From positions 1 to 64,000 of the forward strand of contig NZ_JACA01000026.1 of the NCBI RefSeq assembly GCF_000520995.1: a stretch of DNA of 64,000 nt, read 5' to 3'. The DNA is from Aquimarina macrocephali JAMB N27. Lineage in GTDB: Bacteria; Bacteroidota; Bacteroidia; Flavobacteriales; Flavobacteriaceae. The notes below the pieces were generated by a model. The model ran no database searches. It was not told where the DNA came from and was given only the letters and a program-made list of their open reading frames with translations. Both the position numbers and the translations under genes were made by a program. Shown one piece after another: positions 34,264-42,720 of the stretch; within the stretch, counting starts at the first letter, position 1; the number at the start of each line of letters is the position of its first letter.

Positions 34264-34784
34264 TGTCAGAGCAATTACATCATCATAATAATCAGTTTAT
34301 AAAAAATCAATTTCCGATAACTCTTGTATGTGATCGGGTGAATTCGCCAGCGAATATTGGAAGTATATTTAGAATTGCAGATAGTTTTGGTATCGAACAA
34401 ATCTATTTTTGCGGAGAAGGTATTACCGTGGTTAGTAAGCGTATGCAACGTACAGCAAGAGCTACACACGAGAGTATACCTCATCATCAAGCAGAAGATA
34501 TTATACATACCATACAACAATTTAAATCCGATGGGTATACGATCCTGGCATTAGAAATTACCGATACAAGTATACCTGTTTCTGATTATATCCCATCACC
34601 GCAGGAAAAAATAGTGCTCGTGATCGGTGAAGAAAATTTTGGAGTATCTAATGAAGTTTTGGCATTAGTAAAACACAGTGTACATATTAATATGTATGGT
34701 AATAATAGTAGTATGAATGTTGCAACAGCAACAGGAATTGCTCTATATGAAATTACAAAACAAGTAATGAATAGTGAAAAATAA
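34263..34784 (+). CDS. TrmH-family (SpoU) RNA methyltransferase
   Basis: A 173-residue SPOUT methyltransferase comprising only the catalytic knot domain. Motif 1 is NIGSIFRIADSFG (with the catalytic R), motif 2 is LVIGEENFGVS and motif 3 is NNSSMNVATATGIALYE. These enzymes 2'-O-methylate ribose in tRNA or rRNA; without an extra RNA-binding domain the target is unclear, with tRNA position 18 or 34 possible. It overlaps the DUF4159 gene by 1 nt. Confidence 0.9.
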   Translation: MSEQLHHHNNQFIKNQFPITLVCDRVNSPANIGSIFRIADSFGIEQIYFCGEGITVVSKRMQRTARATHESIPHHQAEDIIHTIQQFKSDGYTILALEITDTSIPVSDYIPSPQEKIVLVIGEENFGVSNEVLALVKHSVHINMYGNNSSMNVATATGIALYEITKQVMNSEK

Positions 34785-34825
34785 TACTCTAGAGTTTATA
34801 TAAAAAAGCACAAATCAAAACTTTG

Positions 34826-34833
34826 TAACTTTG
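34826..34833 (+). promoter_or_regulatory. -7 element before the AI-2E-family gene
   Basis: TAACTTTG fits TAnnTTTG and lies 29 nt before the start codon. No TTG is at the -33 distance. It suggests that the transporter gene has its own start besides readthrough from the gene upstream. Confidence 0.4.
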
Positions 34834-34861
34834 AACCTTTGATGCCTTGAAATTTTAAAAT

Positions 34862-35950
34862 ATGAATTCAAAAACAATTGCATACGGAATCTTAAGAGCA
34901 GTAGTTATTATTATTGGTGTTCTGGGATTACTGTGGTTTCTCTATAAAATACAATCTGTCCTTATATACATTGCCTTTGCTTCTGTAATTTCTTTAATGG
35001 GTAGGCCATTAGTGTTGTTTCTTAAAAAGAAACTGAAATTTAAAAACTCATTGGCCGTAATCACCACACTACTAATTGTTATAGGATTATTTATGAGTAT
35101 TTTTATGTTGTTTGTTCCTATCGTTAGTGAACAAGGGCAACTAATTGGCGAAATTGATATCAATAAATTGGGTGATGATATAAATAGACTTAATCAGGAG
35201 GTTAGTACTTATTTCAAAATAGAAAAACTAAATTTTGTAGAACTGATCAAACAAACTGATCTGATGCAATTTTTTGATTTAAAAGTTATCCCTAATGCTA
35301 TAAACTCGTTTTTAAGCGGTTTCGGAGCTGTTCTAATTGGGTTATTCTCGGTCTTATTTATTTCTTTCTTTTTGTTGAAAGATAGTCTTCTTCTTGAAAA
35401 TAGCTTATTAGTACTTGCAAAAAAAGAAGATGAAAACAGATTTATGAGAGCATTTACCAAAATTAAAGATTTACTCTCGCGTTACTTTGTTGGTCTACTG
35501 TTACAGGTAATCATTCTCTTTATTTTATATACTATCCTCTTATTGATATTTGGAGTTCATAATGCAATTGCAGTCGCTTTAATTGCTGCTATTTGTAATC
35601 TAATCCCATACGTAGGCCCTCTATTTGGCGGGATATTTATGATTATACTGGCGATTACCAGTAATTTAGGATTTGATTTCCAAACTGTGATTTTGCCTAA
35701 ACTAACTTACATTTTGATTGGTTATCTGGCAATTCAACTAATTGATAATTTCTTGAATCAGCCCTTGATTTTTGGGAACAGTGTAAAATCCCATCCGTTA
35801 GAAATCTTTTTGGCCATCCTTATTTTTGGATTGCTTTTTGGTATCGGAGGACTTATCGTTGCAGTACCTTTTTATACTGCGATCAAAGTAATTTCTAAAG
35901 AATTTCTTTCGGAATATAAAATTGTAAAAACACTTACCAAAGATCTCTAA
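34862..35950 (+). CDS. AI-2E family transporter (PerM/TqsA type)
   Basis: A 362-residue membrane protein with about eight predicted helices, two near the N-terminus (10-30, 35-50), one at ~60-85, then a soluble loop (110-150), and five after it (GAVLIGLFSVLFISFFLL, YFVGLLLQVIILFILYT, AVALIAAICNLIPYVGPLFGGIF, and two at the end). The NLIPYVGP motif is the family signature. Named from the E. coli TqsA quorum-signal exporter, but many members act as Na+/H+ antiporters or have no known substrate. It is followed without a gap by the THUMP-like methyltransferase gene. Confidence 0.9.
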   Translation: MNSKTIAYGILRAVVIIIGVLGLLWFLYKIQSVLIYIAFASVISLMGRPLVLFLKKKLKFKNSLAVITTLLIVIGLFMSIFMLFVPIVSEQGQLIGEIDINKLGDDINRLNQEVSTYFKIEKLNFVELIKQTDLMQFFDLKVIPNAINSFLSGFGAVLIGLFSVLFISFFLLKDSLLLENSLLVLAKKEDENRFMRAFTKIKDLLSRYFVGLLLQVIILFILYTILLLIFGVHNAIAVALIAAICNLIPYVGPLFGGIFMIILAITSNLGFDFQTVILPKLTYILIGYLAIQLIDNFLNQPLIFGNSVKSHPLEIFLAILIFGLLFGIGGLIVAVPFYTAIKVISKEFLSEYKIVKTLTKDL

Positions 35951-37138
35951 TTGAATCCTTTACTACTACATAAAGAGGTCCAGGAATTTATTACTGAAAA
36001 ATCTAATAGTACACTCGATATAAGTACTCTGATTTTAAGCGGAAGCCCTTTTGAAGGAATCTCTGGTAAAGAACTAGCTCAACAAATCCAGGGAAAACGT
36101 AAGGCAAAAAGAAAACTACCCTCCTGGTATGCTAAAAATAGAATCTATTACCCACCAACACTTAACCTAGAGCAAACTTCTTCTGAAATAACTGCTTTGT
36201 ATAAAAGCAAGCTTGTTTCGGGAGCTTCTTTAATCGACTTAACTGGTGGTTTTGGGATTGATGATTATTTTTTTGCCAAACGGATCACATCAGTAATTCA
36301 TTGTGAACTAAATGCAACGCTAAGCAAAATTGCTGCGCATAACTTTGAAATACTCGGTCAGAAAAACATCCAAACCAGTATTGGAGATGGATTAGATATT
36401 ATGAAAAATCACAATACCCTGGATTGGATTTACATCGACCCTTCCAGAAGACATGATAGTAAAGGAAAAGTATTCTTTCTAGAAGACTGTTTACCCGATG
36501 TACCTTCGAATTTAGATATTCTCTTTAGCAAAAGTAAAAACATTCTGGTCAAAACTTCTCCTCTACTGGATATTCAAATTGGAAGTAAAGCATTACAAAA
36601 CATAAAAGAAATTCATGTCGTTGCTGTAGAAAATGAAGTTAAAGAATTGATATGGGTTCTTGATAAAACCTATGTTGGAGATATTAAAATCATAACTGCC
36701 AATATTCAAAAAACAACACTTCAGGAATTTTCTTTTTTATTAAAAGATGAAGCTAGACAATCTGCCAATTTGGGGTTACCTATGACTTATCTTTATGAAC
36801 CTAATGCTGCCATTCTAAAAAGCGGAAGTTTCCAAAGTATTGCCACTGCTTTTGAGTTAAAAAAGCTTCATGTTAATTCGCATTTATATACTTCTGATCA
36901 TAAAACTGATTTCCCTGGGAGAAGATTTGAAATTATAGCAGTGTATCCATATCAAAAAAAGGTATTGTCTAAAACAGGAATTACCAAAGCAAACATTACA
37001 ATACGTAACTTTCCGGAATCTGTTGCTACCCTTCGAAAAAAGTTTAAAATCAAGGACGGAGGTGATGATTATCTCTTTTTCACAACAGATTACAACAACA
37101 AAAAGAAGGTAATTCATTGTAAAAAAATTACTTCTTAA
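35951..37138 (+). CDS. THUMP-like class I SAM-dependent methyltransferase
   Basis: A 395-residue protein. It starts with TTG directly after the TAA of the transporter gene, so it is probably coupled to it. Motif I is LIDLTGGFGID (95-104), the acidic ribose-binding residue is in VIHCELN, and the catalytic region has IDPSRR (162-167), all of the kind in class I RNA methyltransferases. The C-terminal ~100 residues form the THUMP-like domain (RFEIIAVYPYQKKVLSKTGITKANITIRNFP). The nucleotide target is unknown. No alternative ATG is better placed. Confidence 0.88.
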   Translation: MNPLLLHKEVQEFITEKSNSTLDISTLILSGSPFEGISGKELAQQIQGKRKAKRKLPSWYAKNRIYYPPTLNLEQTSSEITALYKSKLVSGASLIDLTGGFGIDDYFFAKRITSVIHCELNATLSKIAAHNFEILGQKNIQTSIGDGLDIMKNHNTLDWIYIDPSRRHDSKGKVFFLEDCLPDVPSNLDILFSKSKNILVKTSPLLDIQIGSKALQNIKEIHVVAVENEVKELIWVLDKTYVGDIKIITANIQKTTLQEFSFLLKDEARQSANLGLPMTYLYEPNAAILKSGSFQSIATAFELKKLHVNSHLYTSDHKTDFPGRRFEIIAVYPYQKKVLSKTGITKANITIRNFPESVATLRKKFKIKDGGDDYLFFTTDYNNKKKVIHCKKITS

Positions 37139-37160
37139 AACAATGACCTCGTTTAATTAG

Positions 37161-37631
37161 CTACTCAGAAAAAATCGAAGAATGTGCTATAAAATTTTCT
37201 ATATATAATTTTAACTCCTTATCATCCTCTTTATCTATATTATTAAATATATAATCTTTATCTTCTTCTAAATTTTTATAATAACCAGCAATTTTAGGGG
37301 CATTGTTTTGAATACTTAGTCTAACCATTCTCACTTCTATATTATCTGGTTCAGACAATATAGCTGCATCTATCATCTTCTTTGCCTTGTTGAAATACGA
37401 TATTTTGCTAAAAAGATTCCAGGAAAACGATGCTTTTAATGCAAGTGCTGCACCATGATAAGCTTGATAAATTGCTCCATCATTTTGCAATCCTTTTTGT
37501 GTAAGTTCATAGAACTGCTCAGTCTTTTCTTTAGATTCACTACATGTTTTATAAGCATCTCGTATATCTTCAATACGAACAGTATCACCTATGGAAAAGA
37601 TAAAAAATACTATGATCAATAAAATCTTCAT
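37161..37631 (-). CDS. Flavobacterial exported protein with TPR-like helices
   Basis: A 156-residue protein with a signal peptide or anchor (MKILLIIVFFIFSIGDT) and helical pairs (KTEQFYELTQKGL, AYHGAALALKASFSWNLFSKISYFNKAKKMIDAAILSEPDNIEVRMVRLSIQ) like tetratricopeptide repeats. It is a common flavobacterial type with unknown function. It lies 30 nt downstream of the 532-residue exported protein gene on the same strand, so the two are probably co-expressed. It is convergent with the THUMP-like methyltransferase gene. Confidence 0.75.
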   Translation of the reverse strand: MKILLIIVFFIFSIGDTVRIEDIRDAYKTCSESKEKTEQFYELTQKGLQNDGAIYQAYHGAALALKASFSWNLFSKISYFNKAKKMIDAAILSEPDNIEVRMVRLSIQNNAPKIAGYYKNLEEDKDYIFNNIDKEDDKELKLYIENFIAHSSIFSE

Positions 37632-37661
37632 TACTTTTTTATCGTAAAAAAAGCCGATTTA

Positions 37662-39260
37662 TTATTTGGCCAGTGATATTTTAAGTAATAGATTACTCTT
37701 TTTACCATCATAAGCTTCCATAATCATGCTTTTATTGGGTAGCATTGCAGCTTTAGTAAGTTCTATCACATCTAATCGGGAATTTCTGATATCACTTCCG
37801 GTAAGAATTGCCTCTTTAGTAACCTCTCCTGTAGCATCATCAATGACATAGGATGTAAGGTAAATAAATTCTTTTTTACCATCAAAATATCGTGTAGGCG
37901 TTTCATCGAATGATCGTTTTAGGTTAGTAAAGTCATCAACATAAAACAAATATAGTTTACCATCATTTTTAAAATTTAAAAAAGACATACTACGCTTACT
38001 ATTTGTTCCCATCTGATACTTTGGTAGTTTATGCATCCATATCATTCTATTATCTGACCCTAGTTTTAGAACAAAAATATCTCTGTAATAATATCTATAT
38101 GTTGTTCTGGAACCCGAGGAACTGGATGTTGTAAATGATTCTACAAAACGTTGTTCTCCCAGAAAGGTTGTACTACCATCACTATTAAATACGATATCAT
38201 TTATTCTAAGTTTTTCAAGATCTTTTAGATCATTTTCTTTTTGCGTTCCTTCATTAACCCGCTCTTCTCTCTTTAAAGCAAATCCTTCTAACGTTTCTAA
38301 AGGAATATCACTTTTTATTACAGAACCTACTGTACCGCTTTCAGACAAAGTAGCAGAAAAAACTCCAGAAACCTCTTCTTTATTATTTGAATTAGCATAA
38401 AAGCCAGATACTTTTACTTTTCCCGCTCCGTCAACTTCAATAACAGCATCGGTAATTGATCTGCCAGCTACATCGATCTTACTTTTTATGATTTCACTAC
38501 CACTTTCTTGGGTAATCCTAAAAACTTCAGTATAGTATGCGTTTTCTAATTTATTTTTATCCTTTGATTCTGAATTAAAAATAGAAGCAGTCATATAAAA
38601 ATGTCCATCATTGCCAATAGCAAAATCTTCATTTTGAATTCTATCAGAAGAATACGGTAATGTTACTTTTCTTTTCCACAGGAGACTTAGATCATCATTA
38701 TAGACAGCCATTCCTATTTTATCTCCTTTTCCTGCACTTGTTTCTATACGATATAAAATCAATAATTTTTTTTCATCCGCAGATTTTTTAAAAACAAATT
38801 TGTTAATTCTTCCGCCAGCATCAAATCCATAGGTGCTCTTAAAACCAAAATCTCTATTGACATTTTCTCTGTCATTAACAAGTTGAATAGGTTTCTCTAC
38901 CACTATACCTGTAAGAGATACTTTTTGTGCATATGCTTTATCATTTATAGAATAAAACACTACAGCTTTTCCTCCTAGCTTCATAACAGTTTCAAAATTT
39001 CCTTTATCATCTACAACTTGTCGTTTCTTTACATCTTCTTTAAGGTTATCCAGAGAATATCGCTGTATGGTCATAGTGTTACGGCCTTTCTTAATAGAAA
39101 CGAATCGATTTCCTGAAGCTACGTGATAGGTGTTTACACTTCTTATTCGTTTATATTTTTCTCCAATTTTAAAAGAAAAATCTTCTAGTAGAATAGGTTT
39201 TTGTGCAAATGTATAGCTAGAGATAAGTAAGGCAAAAACTAAAAGGTATTTACTTTTCAT
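37662..39260 (-). CDS. Exported beta-rich protein of unknown function
   Basis: A 532-residue protein when started at MKSKYLLVFALLISSYTFAQ (39260), which gives a clean signal peptide; an upstream Met at 39287 is less likely. The body is a succession of strand motifs (KLLILYRIETSAGKGDKIGMAVYNDDLSLLWKRKV, GNDGHFYMTASIF, FNSDGSTTFLGEQRF) that suggest a seven-bladed beta-propeller. There is no sorting tail or lipobox, so it may be periplasmic. It is upstream of the TPR-like gene. A -7 element TATATTTG lies at 39321-39314. Confidence 0.75.
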   Translation of the reverse strand: MKSKYLLVFALLISSYTFAQKPILLEDFSFKIGEKYKRIRSVNTYHVASGNRFVSIKKGRNTMTIQRYSLDNLKEDVKKRQVVDDKGNFETVMKLGGKAVVFYSINDKAYAQKVSLTGIVVEKPIQLVNDRENVNRDFGFKSTYGFDAGGRINKFVFKKSADEKKLLILYRIETSAGKGDKIGMAVYNDDLSLLWKRKVTLPYSSDRIQNEDFAIGNDGHFYMTASIFNSESKDKNKLENAYYTEVFRITQESGSEIIKSKIDVAGRSITDAVIEVDGAGKVKVSGFYANSNNKEEVSGVFSATLSESGTVGSVIKSDIPLETLEGFALKREERVNEGTQKENDLKDLEKLRINDIVFNSDGSTTFLGEQRFVESFTTSSSSGSRTTYRYYYRDIFVLKLGSDNRMIWMHKLPKYQMGTNSKRSMSFLNFKNDGKLYLFYVDDFTNLKRSFDETPTRYFDGKKEFIYLTSYVIDDATGEVTKEAILTGSDIRNSRLDVIELTKAAMLPNKSMIMEAYDGKKSNLLLKISLAK

Positions 39261-39313
39261 TTTTATATTGTTTTTATAACTCTTCATAACATAATATATA
39301 GGTCAATAGTATA

Positions 39314-39321
39314 CAAATATA
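39314..39321 (-). promoter_or_regulatory. -7 element for the 37.7 kb operon
   Basis: TATATTTG on the minus strand fits TAnnTTTG and lies 53 nt before the ATG at 39260. The -33 TTG is not at the usual spacing. It supports the start at 39260. Confidence 0.4.
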
Positions 39322-39451
39322 TAAAAGAAGTATTTAAGGTTTCTGTAGCTTGTTATTCAAAATTCAAGCCATTTTTTTTTTGAAGAAAAAACTGATTTTC
39401 AAGTTTTTAAAAAGAAGGTTGAGCTAAATAAAAAATAATGGCAAAAAAATG

Positions 39452-39482
39452 TTGCATCATAGACTCATAAAACCTACATTTG
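39452..39482 (+). promoter_or_regulatory. Promoter of the tRNA cluster
   Basis: TTG (39452-39454), a 20-nt spacer and TACATTTG (39475-39482) fit the Bacteroidetes housekeeping promoter (TTG-N17-23-TAnnTTTG). The expected start near 39489 leaves about 43 nt before the tRNA-Ser. Confidence 0.7.
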
Positions 39483-39531
39483 CATCCGCATTTGAAATAT
39501 TAAATGCGACGTTCATAACAAAAAATTTATA

Positions 39532-39615
39532 GGAGAGGTGCCAGAGTGGTAATGGAGCAGATTGCTAATCTGTCAACGCGCAAGTGTTGCCTGGGTTCGA
39601 ATCCCAGTCTCTCCG
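39532..39615 (+). tRNA. tRNA-Ser (GCT)
   Basis: A complete cloverleaf of 84 nt: acceptor GGAGAGG pairs with TCTCTCC, the anticodon arm CAGATT-GCT-AATCTG puts GCT at 39564-39566, there is a long variable arm (CGCGCAAGTGTTGC region) typical of Ser, and the T arm has GGTTCGAAT. CCA is not encoded. It reads AGC/AGU codons. It is the first of three tRNAs. Confidence 0.96.
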
Positions 39616-39632
39616 CTTTATTTTTTATGATT

Positions 39633-39707
39633 CGGGGTGTAGCGTAGCCCGGTTATCGCGCCGCGTTTGGGACGCGGAGGTCGCAGGTTCGAATCCTGCC
39701 ACCCCGA
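39633..39707 (+). tRNA. tRNA-Pro (TGG)
   Basis: A 75-nt cloverleaf: acceptor CGGGGTG pairs with CACCCCG, anticodon stem CCGCG/CGCGG with loop TTTGGGA gives anticodon TGG (39668-39670), and the T arm is GCAGGTTCGAATCCTGC. It is 17 nt after the tRNA-Ser. Confidence 0.96.
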
Positions 39708-39721
39708 CTTTTTAGAGTTAC

Positions 39722-39795
39722 GGGCTCGTAGCTCAGCTGGATAGAGCACCTCCCTTCTAAGGAGGCGGTCATAGGTTCGAATCCTATCGGGCTCA
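39722..39795 (+). tRNA. tRNA-Arg (TCT)
   Basis: A 74-nt cloverleaf: acceptor GGGCTCG pairs with CGGGCTC with two G-U pairs, D arm TAGCTCAGCTGGATAGAGC, anticodon loop CTTCTAA gives TCT (39756-39758), and T arm ATAGGTTCGAATCCTAT. It reads AGA/AGG codons and is 14 nt after the tRNA-Pro. Confidence 0.96.
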
Positions 39796-39796
39796 C

Positions 39797-39830
39797 AAAA
39801 AGCCATACTTTTATTAGTATGGCTTTTTTG
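39797..39830 (+). terminator. Intrinsic terminator of the tRNA cluster
   Basis: AGCCATAC (39801-39808) and GTATGGCT (39817-39824) form a perfect 8-bp stem with an 8-nt loop, followed by TTTTTTG. It begins just after the tRNA-Arg. Confidence 0.9.
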
Positions 39831-40028
39831 TTTTTATAAACTTCTAGATATCTTAGAATATGTTTTTCTACAAATATTTAGAAAGTAATCATCAATATAT
39901 TCTTATCATAATTCACTTCTCCTTTTTCTAAATGGATCTATCTTCTATCTAAGACTCCAGTACATCACAAAAAGATGACACTTCGTACCAATTCCCTTTC
40001 TATAAGCGGTGTATAAAGATTTCAAAAA

Positions 40029-40036
40029 TACTTTTG
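40029..40036 (+). promoter_or_regulatory. -7 element before the esterase gene
   Basis: TACTTTTG fits TAnnTTTG and lies 33 nt before the ATG of the esterase gene. No TTG is seen at the -33 distance. It would serve the two-gene esterase/barrel transcript. Confidence 0.4.
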
Positions 40037-40069
40037 CTGTCATTAGAAATTTAAAAAACAAGAATCATT

Positions 40070-40879
40070 ATGAAAAAAATCATTCAGAACTCTATAGGTT
40101 TTCTGTGTTTAATCATTGGCATATTGGGCCTAAACAGTTGTGAGAAAGAAAACCTTTCTTCAATAAAAAACAATCACCCTTTTTCTATTACATCAAAGTA
40201 CACAAATACAACATACAGTATACATGTTTTGTATCCCCAGGCTTATGCCCCTTCAAATAGCTATCATACAATCTATATGCTAGATGGTGATGATTATTTT
40301 AAAGAAGCTGCAGATATCGTTGTAGAATCAAGTAGAGACGATATCATTCTTATAGGAATAGGATATGCCAATAAAAATCGAAGGGGAACAGATTACTCGT
40401 ATCCCGAAGACAGTAATTTTTCGGGAGCTTCTGGAGGTGCAAAAGAATTTATCAATTTTATAAATAACGAACTTATTATTCATATTGAAAATGAGCTTGA
40501 GATTGAAAGTATCGATAAGACACTATTTGGCCATTCTTTAGGTGGATATCTTGCTTTGTATACATTATTTCAACAAGATCAACCCAACCCTTTTGATAAT
40601 ATTATTGCAGCAAGCTCAAATCTTATGTGGTATAATGCATATTTACTCCATTTAGAACAGCACTACTTTGACACCCATGATTCACTAAATAAAAATCTTT
40701 ATATAACTGTTGGAGATTTAGAAGGAGCTTCGATCAATCTTTTTTTTAACGCCTTTAAGGAAAAAATAAGTAAACGGTATTATACTGGTTTAATGCTACA
40801 TCATGAGAAATTAAAAAATATTTCTCATAGAAACAGTCCTATGGTCACTTTCAAAAAAGGATTATCCATCATTTTATAA
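40070..40879 (+). CDS. Alpha/beta-hydrolase-fold esterase lipoprotein
   Basis: A 269-residue protein. The lipoprotein signal (lipobox LNSC, C24) puts it on a membrane facing the periplasm. The nucleophile elbow GHSLGG is at 154-159 (S156), the oxyanion-strand YMLDGDDYF near 70 and a His (HRN near 251) complete a Ser-hydrolase triad. The layout fits the esterase D / IroE-Fes-like family, which cleaves ester bonds, for example in siderophores; the substrate is not certain. It is 10 nt upstream of the barrel gene. Confidence 0.85.
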   Translation: MKKIIQNSIGFLCLIIGILGLNSCEKENLSSIKNNHPFSITSKYTNTTYSIHVLYPQAYAPSNSYHTIYMLDGDDYFKEAADIVVESSRDDIILIGIGYANKNRRGTDYSYPEDSNFSGASGGAKEFINFINNELIIHIENELEIESIDKTLFGHSLGGYLALYTLFQQDQPNPFDNIIAASSNLMWYNAYLLHLEQHYFDTHDSLNKNLYITVGDLEGASINLFFNAFKEKISKRYYTGLMLHHEKLKNISHRNSPMVTFKKGLSIIL

Positions 40880-40889
40880 ATACAACATC

Positions 40890-41510
40890 ATGAAAAACTA
40901 TTTAGTATTCCTTTCGTTTATTCTTTCCTTACCAGTTTTAGCTCAGGGACAAAAAGAAAACATAGAATCAAATCAAAAACGATGGAAATTAGAACTTTTA
41001 TATACTCAAGATATATTAAATACCAGTTATGGAAAAAACTATGGTTATATATTTAAAGGAAAATTAATGTGCTTGGATAGCAAACATTTTACGTTATCAT
41101 ATGGTGCAGCTCATCAAAATAGTTACATAAATGAAACAGACAATTCATTTACTGATTACGTAGATGGATATACAAGAGATATAGGGTTGTATTCTATTTT
41201 TGACATCACTTATTACCCTTTTAATAAGAAAAAGCTATTCCTATCACTAGAACCTTTTATAGGAGTAACACATTTGAAGTCTAAAGGAACTTTAAAAATA
41301 CCGCAGTATTCGGTATATGAAAAATACAAAAATGAATATGTATATTTTAATTATGGATTTTCTCAATCTCTTGGCTATAACATTAATAAGTTTAGTGTTA
41401 GTGCATTTGCATGGGCCTCTTTAAAAGGAATTTTGGATAAAGGAAGAAACAGGCCCGCGGACTTCGATTCTCGATTTTTTGTAGGGTTAGGTATCGGATA
41501 CGCCTTGTAG
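40890..41510 (+). CDS. Outer-membrane beta-barrel-like protein
   Basis: A 206-residue protein with a signal peptide (MKNYLVFLSFILSLPVLAQ). The body is a series of amphipathic strands (YGKNYGYIFKGKLMCLDSKHFTLSYGAAHQNSY, KKKLFLSLEPFIGVTHLKS, KFSVSAFAWASLKG) and ends in aromatic/hydrophobic FFVGLGIGYAL, the type of C-terminal strand seen in small barrels. No named family is recognised. It is probably co-transcribed with the esterase and ends at a bidirectional terminator. Confidence 0.7.
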   Translation: MKNYLVFLSFILSLPVLAQGQKENIESNQKRWKLELLYTQDILNTSYGKNYGYIFKGKLMCLDSKHFTLSYGAAHQNSYINETDNSFTDYVDGYTRDIGLYSIFDITYYPFNKKKLFLSLEPFIGVTHLKSKGTLKIPQYSVYEKYKNEYVYFNYGFSQSLGYNINKFSVSAFAWASLKGILDKGRNRPADFDSRFFVGLGIGYAL

Positions 41511-41537
41511 GTAATATATTAAATAATCACAATTTTT

Positions 41538-41571
41538 AAAAGTGTAATCTCATCAAAGGTTACACTTTTTT
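41538..41571. terminator. Bidirectional terminator
   Basis: AAAGTGTAA (41538-41546) and TTACACTTT (41560-41568) pair perfectly around a loop of about 12 nt, flanked by T-runs on both strands. It separates the barrel gene from the convergent LytTR gene, whose stop codon lies inside it. Confidence 0.75.
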
Positions 41572-42459
41572 AATAGTAAAGGCATCTTTGAAAGTTTGAA
41601 ATTTATTTCTTGACACAGGAACTTCATGAAGAACTCCTTCAAAACTAATACGATAATTCCTGGCGTTGCCCGAAGTAGTACTAATGTTTCTTATATTAAT
41701 AACGTAGGATCTATGAGTACTAATAATAAATGGGTAATTAATAAGTACTTCTTCAAGTTTTTGAATCGTAAGCCGGTATGGTTTACATTTTACTTCACTA
41801 GATGTTTTTGTAAAAACATCTACATAATTACCTTCTGATTTAGCGAATAAAAAGGCATTAATATCAAGCTCAATGATTTCATTTTTATTACTGGTTTGTA
41901 TATTAACAATATCGGATACTCCATTCTCTGTATGTATAATTCTAGATTCGAGTTGTTCATTGTATAAGGAGACTTTTTTTAAGTTTTCTTTTAAAAGAAT
42001 GGTATAATTAAGCCAGACAAGAAGAAAAGCCGGTACAATACCTAGGAGAATAACATATAGCGATGAGTTTAAAAAATGTAGTATTATACTGTTAGAAGGC
42101 TCCTTACTGATCATAAGAGACAGTATATTATTAAATATAGCAATTACAAAAAGAAGTGAAACGATTAAAAGACATTCTTTTCCTACTGTCCAGTTTTCCT
42201 TTAAATCAGGCTTAAAAAATATCCGAGGTATAATTTCGAGTACTAAGAGAATACTAAAAAAGGTCACTAATCCTGCTAGTGTACAAAGCAGAGGTTTTGA
42301 GAGCACAAAGTTTATGTCTACATAACTTTTGTCTACTGCTAGTACATTAATAATATAAATCAATATCCCAAGTACAAAAGCAATTATCAAATTTCTTTTG
42401 AGATGAAATAGGTAAGGATAAGGCTTATGTATGATTTTAGAAATATAATATCGGGACAT
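41560..42459 (-). CDS. Membrane LytTR-family DNA-binding regulator
   Basis: A 299-residue protein. Four predicted helices (about 20-45, 58-80, 95-118, 130-155) precede a linker and a LytTR domain (about 195-295) with the pattern IIELDINAFLFAKSEGNYVDVF, VLINYPFIISTHRSYVINIRNI and HEVPVSRNKFQTFKDAF. It is a one-component membrane-bound regulator, not a response regulator; no receiver domain is present. It faces the esterase/barrel operon tail to tail. Targets are unknown; the signal is probably sensed in the membrane. Confidence 0.88.
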   Translation of the reverse strand: MSRYYISKIIHKPYPYLFHLKRNLIIAFVLGILIYIINVLAVDKSYVDINFVLSKPLLCTLAGLVTFFSILLVLEIIPRIFFKPDLKENWTVGKECLLIVSLLFVIAIFNNILSLMISKEPSNSIILHFLNSSLYVILLGIVPAFLLVWLNYTILLKENLKKVSLYNEQLESRIIHTENGVSDIVNIQTSNKNEIIELDINAFLFAKSEGNYVDVFTKTSSEVKCKPYRLTIQKLEEVLINYPFIISTHRSYVINIRNISTTSGNARNYRISFEGVLHEVPVSRNKFQTFKDAFTIKKV

Positions 42460-42516
42460 TAAGAACTATATTTTTTTAATCAAAAGTAATATTTTTAAAG
42501 GGTATGAAGCGTTTTT

Positions 42517-42720
42517 TTAGTCCATATAATCTTTCCTTTTCTTAATTTCTTCCAGAAATTTTTCTTTATCCTGTTTATTAAATTTCTTTACAATTTTCTT
42601 GATAAAGAAAGGCCAAATAAAATATTTATCAGATGACTGGTTCATATAGCAAATCTGGAAATTAGTATGTTTTGATATCTGTTTATGTAGTTTCTTTAAC
42701 TCGACAAGAATTTGGTCAGC
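42517..42720 (-). other. In-frame ORF after the EamA stop, possible gene remnant
   Basis: Directly after the TAA of the EamA gene, and in the same reading frame, 67 open codons follow (ADQILVELKKLHKQISKH, then YMNQSSDKYFIWPFF and KEKFLEEIKKRKDYMD). The first ATG is at 42645, giving a 42-residue product. The composition is protein-like (Lys-rich, amphipathic helices) rather than random. It may be the C-terminus of a lost gene, a small gene, or a readthrough extension. No family is recognised. Confidence 0.4.

Noticed and set aside
39618..39806. 62-codon minus-strand frame across the tRNA cluster
   Set aside because: It is the antisense of the tRNA-Pro and tRNA-Arg genes, a well-known false gene type (DSNLRPPRPKRGAI).
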